Source of the DNA: G965222535 sp965222535
Lineage (GTDB): Bacteria; Pseudomonadota; Gammaproteobacteria; HK1
DNA length: 64,000 nt
Direction of reading: 5' to 3'
Assembly (NCBI GenBank): GCA_965222535.1
Contig: OZ244957.1
Span: 1 to 64,000 of the forward strand
Shown piece after piece: positions 26,739 through 35,093 of this stretch (position 1 is its first letter; the number at the start of each line of letters is the position of its first letter). The translations under genes were made by a program, and so were the position numbers. The notes below the pieces were generated by a model that was given only the letters and a program-made list of their open reading frames with translations, did not search any database and was not told the DNA's origin.

Positions 26739-27518
26739 ATGAACCACTGGACAGAATTAAGCATTGAATTTGCAAACCAAAGAAATTATTTGGATGAATT
26801 ATTTAATGTTTATCCTACAATTCCAGAAGGTATTAGAGATATTGATGAAAACTTATGGAAACAAGTAGAGCAGTCATTTCAAACCAAAAATAATATTGAA
26901 TTGCTGAATGCTTTATTAAAAATGGATTTATTTCCAATTAAGGACTCTTATATTGCTTACCTTAAAAGAGATAGCAGCTCAATATCAAGAAACCCAAATA
27001 CTGTGGATAGACTATGTGGAAGATTGTATGAGATGGGTTTGGATAAAATCTTTGAAAGATGCTCAGAGCCAAAAGAAACGAATAGGCAAATTGGACCATT
27101 ATTTAAACGCTGGTTAAATAATGGAGCGTTAGGAATAACTCCAGTCACACTTGAAGAATTTTCTAGTTTAAAAAGCAATGCGATATTAGATGCAAGCGAT
27201 GCACAAATGATGGAATTTTCCAAGCACTATTTAAGGTATGAGCGCAATAAAGGCTTAGATTTTGTTGCAAGATTTAATAACAAGTATGTGATTGGCGAAG
27301 CGAAATTTTTAACAGATTTTGGCGGTCATCAAAATGCACAGTTTAACGATGCAATAACCACTATTCAAACCAATGTTGATGCAGTAACAGTTGCAATTTT
27401 AGATGGTGTTCTTTATATTGAAAATAATAATAATAAGATGTGTAAATCAATCAGGAACAAAGATAAGTATAATATTATGAGTGCTTTAGTGCTGAGAGAA
27501 TTTTTATACTCATTATGA
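26739..27518 (+). CDS. Probable type II restriction endonuclease
   Basis: A 259-residue AT-rich gene directly coupled to a DNA methyltransferase. A candidate PD-(D/E)xK core is visible: Asp174 in GLDFVARF and Glu187-Ala-Lys189 in VIGEAKF, followed by FGGHQNAQFND. The conserved-looking block ETNRQIGPLFKRWL precedes it. The nuclease family and cleavage site cannot be fixed from reading alone; endonuclease function is inferred from the motif and the partner gene. Base composition differs strongly from the neighbourhood, which suggests horizontal transfer. The stop overlaps the methyltransferase start (ATGA). Confidence 0.75.
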   Translation: MNHWTELSIEFANQRNYLDELFNVYPTIPEGIRDIDENLWKQVEQSFQTKNNIELLNALLKMDLFPIKDSYIAYLKRDSSSISRNPNTVDRLCGRLYEMGLDKIFERCSEPKETNRQIGPLFKRWLNNGALGITPVTLEEFSSLKSNAILDASDAQMMEFSKHYLRYERNKGLDFVARFNNKYVIGEAKFLTDFGGHQNAQFNDAITTIQTNVDAVTVAILDGVLYIENNNNKMCKSIRNKDKYNIMSALVLREFLYSL

Positions 27519-28558
27519 AAAATTTACTCATTCATGGTGATAATTTAATGGGAATTGAATTTTTGCTTAAAAATAAAAATCTAGGTGAAAAAATTGATTT
27601 GATTTACATTGACCCACCTTTTTCCACTAATGTAAGCTTTACAATTACAAACGGCAGGGCTTCAACCATCAGTAATTCAAAAAATGGTGATATTGCTTAT
27701 TCCGATAAATTAAAGGGCAAAGATTTTATTAGTTTTTTAAGAGATAGATTAGTTCTATTAAAAGATTTATTGTCAGAACAAGGTTCTATTTATTTACATA
27801 TTGATTACAAAATTGGACATTATGTAAAAATAATGATGGATGAAGTCTTTGGGATTGAAAATTTTATAAATGATATAACAAGAATAAAATGCAACCCTAA
27901 AAATTTCAAAAGAACAGGTTACGGCAATATAAAAGATATGATTTTATTTTACTCTAAAGCCGCCAAACCTATTTGGAATGAGCCAAAACAACCCTATACA
28001 CAAAAAGACATTGAAAAATTATTTCCCAAAATAAAACAAGGTAGAAGATATACAACTGTACCAATTCATGCACCAGGGGAAACAGAAAACGGCAATTCTA
28101 ATCGACCATTCAAAGGGATTGTGCCTCCAGTAGGTAGGCATTGGCGAACGGATGTAGAAACATTAGATAAATGGGATAAAGAAGGGTTGATTGAATGGTC
28201 AAATACTGGTAATCCAAGAGAAATTATTTTTGCTGATGAAAGAGAAGGAAAAAGAGTGCAAGATATTTGGGAATATAAAGACCCTCAATATCCCAATTAT
28301 CCAACAGAAAAAAATGCCAATATTTTGGATTTGATTATTAGAACCTCGTCTAACGATAGAAGTATAGTTTTAGATTGTTTTTGTGGCTCTGGAACAACTT
28401 TAAAATCCGCTCATTTACTGAATAGGCAATGGATAGGAATAGATGAATCAAAACTGGCAATAAAGGCAACAACAGAGAAAATAAAGAATATTGAAGATGA
28501 TTTTTTTATTTTAAAACCAGAATACGAACTAATAAATTTATATGATAAAAAAAAATGA
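27515..28558 (+). CDS. Type II DNA methyltransferase, beta class (N6-adenine or N4-cytosine)
   Basis: A 347-residue methyltransferase with the beta-class motif order: catalytic motif IV DPPF (from residue 33, in LIYIDPPFSTN) near the N-terminus and AdoMet-binding motif I (VLDCFCGSGTT, near residue 290) near the C-terminus. The target recognition region lies between them. DPPF favours adenine N6 methylation, but N4-cytosine enzymes of this class exist. It presumably protects host sites from the endonuclease encoded just upstream. It is AT-rich and uses many AAA, ATT and TTA codons. The pair lies between an IS481 element and an IS256 end. Confidence 0.9.
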   Translation: MKNLLIHGDNLMGIEFLLKNKNLGEKIDLIYIDPPFSTNVSFTITNGRASTISNSKNGDIAYSDKLKGKDFISFLRDRLVLLKDLLSEQGSIYLHIDYKIGHYVKIMMDEVFGIENFINDITRIKCNPKNFKRTGYGNIKDMILFYSKAAKPIWNEPKQPYTQKDIEKLFPKIKQGRRYTTVPIHAPGETENGNSNRPFKGIVPPVGRHWRTDVETLDKWDKEGLIEWSNTGNPREIIFADEREGKRVQDIWEYKDPQYPNYPTEKNANILDLIIRTSSNDRSIVLDCFCGSGTTLKSAHLLNRQWIGIDESKLAIKATTEKIKNIEDDFFILKPEYELINLYDKKK

Positions 28559-28586
28559 CTAACAAAGCGTTCCAGTGGACGTCTAT

Positions 28587-28697
28587 GAGCTATAACCGAA
28601 AGTGGTGTATGAGGGAGGATGGGGCGAAAAAGAGCGGCAGCTCTGATTGATTGGAAGTTGTAAACAAACCCATCAATATAAAGAGAGTCGCCACCTG
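28587..28697 (+). mobile_element. Severed left end of an IS256-type element
   Basis: About 110 bp match the terminus and leader of the IS256-type element at 48106: the inverted-repeat start GAGCTATAACCGAAAGTGG, then AAAAAGAGCGGC and TCTGATTGATTGGAAGTTGT, ending where the transposase ATG should be. A small insertion (GAGGATGGGGC) and a few substitutions distinguish it. No transposase follows; a family A repeat takes its place. Confidence 0.85.
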
Positions 28698-28702
28698 AGA
28701 TC

Positions 28703-29062
28703 TTAAAATATTTTAATCCTCAACAGCACAAGCATAGCTTGGCTGTTTGAGGAGAATTTTATAGAAAAGACGTTTGTATTGGGGAAAGCCTGCTATTGGC
28801 AATGCGCCGATGTATCGGAGAAGAAGAACCCTCCAGCGGTAATTTCATGGTGCCGCTGAGCGGATCGAGAAGTCAGCGAACTCTGCGCCGTTAGGTGCTC
28901 CTTATTAAAAATTAAAAAACACAGGCGTGTTTACCCCACCTAAAGGCTGTACTCCCTTCCCCCAAACCCCTAACCCCAGGCTCTCCTGCGCCCTCGCCTC
29001 GACGCCGTGCAGGACCGAGGGCTTCGGGCAATACTCTGGGATAGTGGAGGGCAAGGCTCTGG
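28703..29062 (+). repeat. Family A copy A5 with family B copy 3 inside it
   Basis: The left half of a family A unit carries a different hairpin (28718-28752, CCTCAACAGCACAAGC against GCTTGGCTGTTTGAGG) and AAGACGTTTGTATTGGGG. A B copy follows (about 28801-28920), then the right half of family A with the C-run block at 28954-28977 and the CGCCGTGCAGG tail. B may have been inserted into A. Confidence 0.8.
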
Positions 29063-29166
29063 AAATAGGGCAATGCCCCCTCCAGCAGTTATTTCATGGT
29101 GCCGCTGAGCGGATCGAGAGGTCAGCGAACGGCGCGCCGCAGGCGTTCCTAATTAAAATTAAAACG
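29063..29166 (+). repeat. Family B repeat, copy 4
   Basis: A near-consensus forward B unit: CTCCAGCAGTTATTTCATGG, then GAGCGGATCGAGAGGTCAGC, GGCGCGCCGCAGGCG and AATTAAAATTAAAACG. It ends about 40 bases before the moeB-like gene. Confidence 0.85.
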
Positions 29167-29207
29167 ATGTCCCCATGAGTGTATAACGCCATCATAAGGC
29201 AAACCCC

Positions 29208-30029
29208 ATGAACTCGCTCAACAACAGCGCGGCAGCACAGGATGCGGCTTATCGACAACGTTACAGCCGTCACATTCAGTTGCCGCAGTATGGCGCGAGG
29301 GGGCAGCAGCGCGTCGATAACTCACGCGTACTGATCGTCGGCATTGGTGGTCTTGGTTCAGCGCTATCGATGTATCTGGCAGCATCCGGCGTGGGAGAGT
29401 TGGTGCTGTGTGATTACGACATCGTCGAACTCTCCAACCTGCAACGTCAGATTGTCCACGGCACCGATCAGATCGGCAACCTTAAGGTTGATTCGGCGGT
29501 CCACCGGTTACGCATCCTGAACCCGTTGGTGCGCACGATTCCCTTGGGTTGGTCGTTGGACGTTGACGAATTGGCTGAGCAGGTCGCCGCCGCCGCCGTC
29601 GTGGTAGACGCCAGCGACAACTTCAGTACGCGCTTCCTGCTCAATCGACTGTGCTGGCAATACGTGACGCCGCTGGTGTTCGGTGCGGCGATACGCATGG
29701 AAGGGCAACTCAGCGTATTTGACCCCCGTCAGCCCGATAGCCCCTGCTATCGTTGCCTATATCACTGCGATGACGAAACCGAAGGCGAGGCGTGTGCGCA
29801 GGTCGGCGTGTTGGCACCGTTGCTCGGCATTATCGGCAGCATCCAAGCGACCGAAACATTGAAGCTGCTGCTTGGCATAGGAGGATCGCTGGTCGGGCGC
29901 CTGTTGTTGGTTGACGCACTGCATCTTGAACTGCGCACCCTGACATTGCCCAAGGACCCTGCTTGTCCGGTCTGTGCGGCGGCGGCAGTGCCCAACCAGA
30001 CGACCGCAACGCCCTTTGTGGGCGACTGA
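29208..30029 (+). CDS. moeB: Ubiquitin-activating-like adenylyltransferase (MoeB/ThiF family)
   Basis: A 273-residue E1-like enzyme that adenylates the C-terminal glycine of a small sulfur-carrier protein (MoaD for molybdopterin, ThiS for thiamine). It has the nucleotide loop GIGGLGS (residues 45-51), the acidic D-Y-D-x-V-E-L-S-N-L-Q-R-Q segment, DASDNFSTR and two zinc-binding pairs, CYRC and CPVC. The shape and length fit MoeB slightly better than ThiF, but no moaD, moeA or thiS lies nearby, so the partner is unsettled. The next gene starts 6 bases downstream. Confidence 0.85.
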   Translation: MNSLNNSAAAQDAAYRQRYSRHIQLPQYGARGQQRVDNSRVLIVGIGGLGSALSMYLAASGVGELVLCDYDIVELSNLQRQIVHGTDQIGNLKVDSAVHRLRILNPLVRTIPLGWSLDVDELAEQVAAAAVVVDASDNFSTRFLLNRLCWQYVTPLVFGAAIRMEGQLSVFDPRQPDSPCYRCLYHCDDETEGEACAQVGVLAPLLGIIGSIQATETLKLLLGIGGSLVGRLLLVDALHLELRTLTLPKDPACPVCAAAAVPNQTTATPFVGD

Positions 30030-30035
30030 GTTCGG

Positions 30036-30995
30036 GTGATACAAAGCCCCTCGAAAACCCCACTGATCGGCGCTTTGCGGTGGTCACGGCAGCGCTTATG
30101 CCACAGCGTGTCTGCGCCGCTTTGCCGGCGACAATGGGTGCCATTGACGGCGCTCATCCTGAGCACCGCCCTGCTCCTTAGCGCGCCCCTTTGCGTCAGC
30201 GCTAAAACTTGGTACGTAACCGATCATATACACATCCAATTGCTGCGCGACAGCGATTCGCAAAGCGAGGTCGTGATGCTGCTCGGCAGCGGCACCCGCA
30301 TCACCGAAATTCAACGCCGCCAGGATTTTATCCAAGTCAGGACAGAAAATAACGTCATCGGTTGGATCAAGCGTGAACACTTACGCCAATTTCCCCCTGC
30401 GGCGCTGCAACTGGAACGCCTTGTGCCTCAAATGACGCAACTGGAGCTGCGGTTGGCAGCGCGGTCAGCGGAACTCGCAGCGGCGCAAAAGGCGCTTGCC
30501 GCCGCTCAGGAAGACGCTGTCAGTCGCCGCAAGGCGCTTGCCGGTAGGCAGTCGCTAAACGCCATATCGCAAGAAACAGGCGCAGTGCTCCAGCAGGACT
30601 TGCAGCCGTTGATCGAGCACCACCAGACGATCATGCAAACGCTTGCCGAACTTCCACGGCACCAGGGCACCTCCGAGAACACCACCCGCAATAGCCAGAC
30701 AATGAGCACCCCAAAGATACACTGGGAGCGCTTGCTGGAGGACTTTTTGCAGCGCCCGATCAGGGCGTGGCGCGCTTGGCAATGGCTGTTTGGTGCCACA
30801 CTGCTGCTGCTGCTGGTGTGGCTCGGCGCGGGGCTCAGCCGCTGGCTCAGGCCAGTACCAGAGCCAGATCCAGTACCAGAGCCAAAGCCAGAGGTTAATC
30901 ACGATCTCCCGCGCACGAGCGCGGTGGGTGCTGCCGATAACGCCGCCCAGACCCTAGAACAAGAAGCGCCTCCCGAGCGCTTCCAGCGTTTTTGA
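30036..30995 (+). CDS. Membrane-anchored bacterial SH3-domain protein (YgiM-like, TIGR04211)
   Basis: A 319-residue protein. A hydrophobic export signal (PLTALILSTALLLSAPLCVSA) precedes a bacterial SH3 domain (KTWYVTDHIHIQLLRDSDSQ onward, with GWIKREHL). A long Ala/Gln/Leu-rich coiled coil (about residues 125-215) and a transmembrane helix (LFGATLLLLLVWLGAGL, about 250) follow, then a Pro/Glu repeat tail (PEPDPVPEPKPE). This order is that of TIGR04211 proteins, of unknown function. The start is uncertain: GTG at 30036 leaves an unusually long basic lead before the signal; GTG at 30138 would shorten it. Confidence 0.7.
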   Translation: MIQSPSKTPLIGALRWSRQRLCHSVSAPLCRRQWVPLTALILSTALLLSAPLCVSAKTWYVTDHIHIQLLRDSDSQSEVVMLLGSGTRITEIQRRQDFIQVRTENNVIGWIKREHLRQFPPAALQLERLVPQMTQLELRLAARSAELAAAQKALAAAQEDAVSRRKALAGRQSLNAISQETGAVLQQDLQPLIEHHQTIMQTLAELPRHQGTSENTTRNSQTMSTPKIHWERLLEDFLQRPIRAWRAWQWLFGATLLLLLVWLGAGLSRWLRPVPEPDPVPEPKPEVNHDLPRTSAVGAADNAAQTLEQEAPPERFQRF

Positions 30996-31081
30996 AGGTA
31001 CGCCAAAAGCCGCCTCAATGACGCCTCTTCTCCGAGTACAACGCCTGATCCCTACAGGCTAAGCGCTGGCGATGCCCGCAA

Positions 31082-31345
31082 GGCACCTCAAAAACCAGCT
31101 TCGCTAGCTTCCCGAGGTACCCTGCGGGGCTGGGGAAAGGGGGGACTATTGGATCGACTGTAATCAGTCCACGAAACGCCCCCTTCTCCCCAACCCCCTT
31201 TCCCCTTTCCTTGTATGACCGGCTCTTCTGAATTTTCGCCTACAAATGGGGCTTCGATAAACGCTCTGGAAAAGGGCTTCGGGCGAGGCTCTGGGATGAG
31301 AGCATGACAATAGCCCTTTCCTGCATCTTCAAGTAACACCGGTAT
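31082..31345. repeat. C-type hairpin and mixed repeat debris upstream of ubiD
   Basis: A hairpin CACCTCAAAAACC...GAGGTACC lies at 31084-31121. Degenerate G-rich and C-rich A/C-like blocks follow (31126-31210). The stretch 31247-31290 (GCTTCGATAAACGCTCTGG and following) recurs inverted at 49502-49545, and TCTTCAAGTAACACCGGTAT at 31327-31346 recurs near 49614. No gene is seen between the SH3 protein and ubiD. Confidence 0.65.
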
Positions 31346-31411
31346 AAATTAACGGCTTACGTTACAGGTAAGCATATCCCTTCCCCCAACCCCCCGGTTT
31401 TTCGATGCCCC
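31345..31411 (-). repeat. Family C repeat, copy C3 (reverse, truncated)
   Basis: The right part of a reverse C unit: ACGTTACAGGTAAGCATATCCCTTCCC, here split as ACGTTACAGG and ATATCCCTTCCCCC, then GGTTTTTCGATGCCC. The ATG of this terminal block is the ubiD start codon. Confidence 0.8.
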
Positions 31412-32907
31412 CCTCAGCCAATCCAAAATTCAACGATCTGCGTGACTTCATCAGCACCCTTGAGCAGCGCCGCTTACTCCACCGCATCGGTGTTGAAGTC
31501 GATCCTTACCTTGAGATCACGGAGGTTTGCGATCGCACCTTGCGTGCCGCTGGACCGGCGTTGCTGTTTGAGCACCCCACCGGTCATTCGATCGCGCTGC
31601 TGGCAAACCTATTTGGCACGGTAGAGCGGATTGCGTTAGCGATGGGTGCCGAGTCAGTCGCCGCGCTGCGCGACATCGGCAACCTGTTAGCGCTGCTGCG
31701 CCAACCCGAGCCACCAGCAGGGATGAAGGCCGCGCTGCGCATGTTGCCGACACTCGGCAAAGTATTGGACATGGCACCCAAACAACGGCGCGAGGGCGTC
31801 TGTCAGGAGGTGGTGTTAGAGGGCGACGCTGTCGATCTGCGTGCGCTGCCGATCCAAACCTGCTGGCCGGAAGATGCGGCAGCATTGATCACCTGGGGCC
31901 TGGTGGTCACCTACGGCCCTAAGCGACAGCGCACCAACCTCGGGATTTACCGCCAGCAGGTGATCGATCATAAGCGCCTCATCATGCGTTGGTTAGCGCA
32001 GCGCGGCGGTGCTTTGGATTATCGCGCCTGGTGTGCGCAAACCCCCCGCCAAAAATTTCCCGTGGCAGTGGTGCTGGGTGCCGATCCGGCGATCACGCTG
32101 GCGGCTGTTACCCCGATCCCGGATACCTTATCCGAGTACGCATTCGCCGGTCTTTTGCGCGGCGGGCGCACTGAACTGACGCCTTGCATCGGTATCGATC
32201 ACCTAGTGCCGGCGCACGCCGAGATCATCCTTGAGGGGCACATCTATCCCGGCGACCAAGCCAACGAAGGGCCGTTCGGTGACCACACCGGCTACTACAA
32301 CGAGGTGCAGCCATTCCCGGTGCTGACCATTGAACGTATCACCCACCGCCGGCAGCCGATTTATCACAGCACCTACACGGGACGCCCGCCCGATGAACCG
32401 GCTATCTTAGGGGCGGCACTGAACGAAGTGTTTATCCCCATCCTGCGCCGCCAATTCCCCGAGATTGTCGATTTCTATCTGCCGCCGGAAGGGTGCTCTT
32501 ACCGCCTAGCGGTGATCAGCATACGCAAGCAATACCCCGGTCATGCGCGCCGGATAATGTTGGCGCTATGGTCATTCCTGCGCCAATTCATGTACACCAA
32601 GTTCGTCATTGTCACCGATGACGATATCGATATTCGCAACTGGAAAGACGTCATCTGGGCCTTGAGCACCCGCGTCGATCCATTCCGCGATACCCAATTC
32701 ATCCACAACTCACCTATCGATTACCTTGACTTTGCCTCACCAGTTAGCGGTCTTGGATCAAAAATGGGGATCGACGCCACCGCCAAATGGAGCGGCGAGA
32801 GCGAGCGCAGTTGGGGGCGCCCGATCGTCATGAGCGCCGCGGTAAAAGCGCGCATCGACACCCTCTGGGAAGAACTTCAGATCCCACTTACAGAGCCACT
32901 GCCTTAA
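31405..32907 (+). CDS. ubiD: 4-hydroxy-3-polyprenylbenzoate decarboxylase
   Basis: A 500-residue prenylated-FMN-dependent decarboxylase of ubiquinone synthesis. Family landmarks: FNDLRDFISTLEQRR at the start, the PrFMN- and metal-binding core around TWGLVVTYGPKRQRTNLGIY (20 residues), EGPFGDHTGYY with the catalytic-region acid residues and the later RVDPFRDTQF segment. The length matches E. coli UbiD (497). The ATG at 31405 lies inside the terminal block of a family C repeat; the first six residues (MPPSAN) are not part of the family's usual N-terminus. UbiX, which makes the cofactor, is not in the window. Confidence 0.95.
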   Translation: MPPSANPKFNDLRDFISTLEQRRLLHRIGVEVDPYLEITEVCDRTLRAAGPALLFEHPTGHSIALLANLFGTVERIALAMGAESVAALRDIGNLLALLRQPEPPAGMKAALRMLPTLGKVLDMAPKQRREGVCQEVVLEGDAVDLRALPIQTCWPEDAAALITWGLVVTYGPKRQRTNLGIYRQQVIDHKRLIMRWLAQRGGALDYRAWCAQTPRQKFPVAVVLGADPAITLAAVTPIPDTLSEYAFAGLLRGGRTELTPCIGIDHLVPAHAEIILEGHIYPGDQANEGPFGDHTGYYNEVQPFPVLTIERITHRRQPIYHSTYTGRPPDEPAILGAALNEVFIPILRRQFPEIVDFYLPPEGCSYRLAVISIRKQYPGHARRIMLALWSFLRQFMYTKFVIVTDDDIDIRNWKDVIWALSTRVDPFRDTQFIHNSPIDYLDFASPVSGLGSKMGIDATAKWSGESERSWGRPIVMSAAVKARIDTLWEELQIPLTEPLP

Positions 32908-32919
32908 AATGCCAAGCGC

Positions 32920-33130
32920 AGCTTGGTACTCTGGGGAACCTCGAAAATGGCAACGGGATGGCAGTTTGAGGAGGTTTTGTAAAAAAGACTGTTCATATTG
33001 GGAAAAGGGGCTTCGGGCAATGCGCTGGTGTTCTGGAGGAGAAGCCCCTTCCAACAGTTAATTCATGGTGCCGCGGGCCGGATCGAGAGGTCAGCCTGCG
33101 GCGCGCCGCAGGCGCTCCTAATTAGCCGCA
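32920..33130 (+). repeat. Mixed A/B/C repeat segment downstream of ubiD
   Basis: A C start (GGAACCTCGAAAATGG, 32936-32951) runs into an A-like stretch (GGAGGTTTTGTAAAAAAGAC and ATTGGGAAAAGG). A family B copy follows (33040-33125) with CAACAGTTAATTCATGGTGC and GCGGCGCGCCGCAGGCGCTC. After it, to 33250, I see nothing beyond a possible promoter region for choX. Confidence 0.75.
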
Positions 33131-33262
33131 GGCGCTTCGGACAGCAGGCAAGGCTTCAAGGTTGCGAGAGTGGCGAGCAGCGTGCGACAATGCTACCGGT
33201 GCTCTGGGGTAACTTCAGAGAATTTTCGTGTTGCGTGTATATTTTTGCACAGGAGGTTTGAG

Positions 33263-34228
33263 ATGATGTTGAGAGACGGGTTGCGAAAACGGTTTGGTCA
33301 AATCATTGCCATAGTGTGCGGCGTGGTGATGGGGGTAAGTGCGCCGACAGCAACAGCGGCCAATTGTGAGCGGGTGCGCTTTAGCGACGTTGGCTGGACC
33401 GACATCACCGCCACCACCGCACTCACCAGTGTGGTGCTGGAAGCGCTGGGCTACGAGACCGACATCAAGCTGCTGTCAGTGCCGGTAACCTATACGTCCT
33501 TGGCCAATGGCCAAATCGACGTGTTTCTGGGTAATTGGATGCCGACCATGGAGGCGGATATCGCGCCTTATGCGAAAGACGGTCGGGTGGAAACCGTAAG
33601 AGCTAATCTGCTAGGGGCGAAATACACGCTTGCGGTACTCAAGCGCACTCATGATGCCGGGCTGCGCAGTTTTGCCGACATCGCACGCTTCCACAAGCAG
33701 CTTGACGGGAAGATTTACGGTATTGAGCCGGGCAACGATGGCAACCGCCTGATCCTCGATATGATCGACAACAACACCTTCGGACTCAAAGACTTCAAGT
33801 TGGTGGAATCGTCCGAGCAAGGGATGCTGGCTCAGGCAGCGCGCGTTGCGCGGGTGCAAGGCCACATCGTCTTTCTGGGCTGGGAACCACACCCGATGAA
33901 CGCCAAGTTTTCCATGGCCTATCTGTCCGGCGGCGATGATATATTCGGCCCCGATTTCGGCGGAGCAACAGTCTATACCAATACCCGTCGCGGCTATCTG
34001 CAGGACTGCCCCAACGTCGGGCGCTTGTTGAGCAATCTGCAATTCAGCCTAGAAATGGAAAACAAAGTCATGGCGAAGATCCTCAATGAAACACAGGAAC
34101 CGCGAGACGCAGCGATCGGGTGGCTCAAGGCGCATCCAGAGATTGGCGAGCAGTGGCTTGTGGGCATCACCAGCCGCACTGGCGGCAACGGCATGCGCGC
34201 CTTGCGTCAAGCATTGGCCAAACTTTAG
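33263..34228 (+). CDS. choX: Choline/glycine-betaine ABC transporter, periplasmic binding protein
   Basis: A 321-residue exported protein. The ATG at 33263 follows AGGAGG (33251-33256) at ideal spacing, so I use it rather than the open frame reaching back to 33170. A signal peptide spans residues 1 to about 32 (IVCGVVMGVSAPTATAA). The mature part is an OpuAC-type binding fold: FSDVGWTDIT, the aromatic-cage segment LGNWMPTM, YGIEPGNDGN and LGWEPHPMN. Trp and other aromatic residues bind the quaternary ammonium group. The presence of choW and choV immediately downstream completes an import system; choline is favoured over betaine by overall resemblance, but this is inferred. Confidence 0.88.
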   Translation: MMLRDGLRKRFGQIIAIVCGVVMGVSAPTATAANCERVRFSDVGWTDITATTALTSVVLEALGYETDIKLLSVPVTYTSLANGQIDVFLGNWMPTMEADIAPYAKDGRVETVRANLLGAKYTLAVLKRTHDAGLRSFADIARFHKQLDGKIYGIEPGNDGNRLILDMIDNNTFGLKDFKLVESSEQGMLAQAARVARVQGHIVFLGWEPHPMNAKFSMAYLSGGDDIFGPDFGGATVYTNTRRGYLQDCPNVGRLLSNLQFSLEMENKVMAKILNETQEPRDAAIGWLKAHPEIGEQWLVGITSRTGGNGMRALRQALAKL

Positions 34229-34253
34229 CGAAAACCGCAAGGGGTAAGGGGGC

Positions 34254-35093
34254 ATGGAGGCCTGGCTGCAGCAACACAAACTGCCGATCGGTGCTTGGGT
34301 TAAGGGCGTGATCGACGCGCTGACAGAGGACTTTTTGTGGTTTTTTGATGGCGTCTCCCTAGTTCTGATGGCGATCATCAATGCCATCCTGTGGCTGTTG
34401 CAGACGCCGTCGCCACTAGTGCTAATCGGCGTCTTGGCGCTGTTGGCCGGCTGGCTGCGGCGTTCGGTGTGGCTGGCAGCGCTGATTGTGGGGGCGCTTT
34501 TGCTGATCATCAATCAGGGCTATTGGGAAGAGACCAGCGAAACCGTCGCCTTGGTGATCGCCTCATCTTTGATGTGCATGGGGTTCGGTGTTCCGATCGG
34601 CATCGCAGCGGCGCGCTCTCCAGTGTTTTATGCGGTACTGCGCCCAGTGCTTGATCTGATGCAGACCATCCCGACCTTTGTGTATTTAATCCCGGCCTTG
34701 ATCCTGTTTGGCTTAGGGATGGTGCCGGGCCTTATTGCGACGGTTATCTTCGCCATTCCAGCACCGATCCGGCTCACTCAGTTGGGTATTTCAAGCACTC
34801 CGCGACCACTGATCGAGGCCGGTCTTGCGTTTGGAGCGACCTCGCGTCAGTTGCTTTTTAAGGTTGAGATCCCGTACGCACTGCCTCAGATCATGGCTGG
34901 CCTCACGCAAACCATCATGCTGTCATTGTCGATGGTGGTTATCGCCGCGCTGGTCGGTGCCGACGGTCTGGGCGTCCCCACCCTGCGCGCACTCAATCAG
35001 GTGAACATTGCCAAAGGTTTCGAGGTCGGTCTAGCGATTGTGCTGATCGCCATCATCCTTGACCGCAGCTTCCGCCAAGATGGTTCACGCTAA
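34254..35093 (+). CDS. choW: Choline/glycine-betaine ABC transporter, permease
   Basis: A 279-residue inner-membrane permease of the ProW/ChoW type. Several hydrophobic helices are visible (FDGVSLVLMAIINAILWLL, VLIGVLALLAGWL and others). The conserved binding-protein-dependent transport signature includes GVPIGIAAARSP, LDLMQTIPTFVYLIP, RLTQLGIS and the ATPase-coupling loop EAGLAFGATSRQLLFKVEIP. It starts 25 bases after choX. It ends inside the 5' end of choV. Confidence 0.92.
   Translation: MEAWLQQHKLPIGAWVKGVIDALTEDFLWFFDGVSLVLMAIINAILWLLQTPSPLVLIGVLALLAGWLRRSVWLAALIVGALLLIINQGYWEETSETVALVIASSLMCMGFGVPIGIAAARSPVFYAVLRPVLDLMQTIPTFVYLIPALILFGLGMVPGLIATVIFAIPAPIRLTQLGISSTPRPLIEAGLAFGATSRQLLFKVEIPYALPQIMAGLTQTIMLSLSMVVIAALVGADGLGVPTLRALNQVNIAKGFEVGLAIVLIAIILDRSFRQDGSR

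Noticed and set aside
25463..28697. Possible prophage or integrative element
   Set aside because: No integrase, structural, lysis or conjugation genes and no attachment site; only insertion sequences and a restriction pair are present.
33170..33262. Upstream extension of the choline-binding protein
   Set aside because: The AGGAGG and the signal peptide both point to the ATG at 33263.
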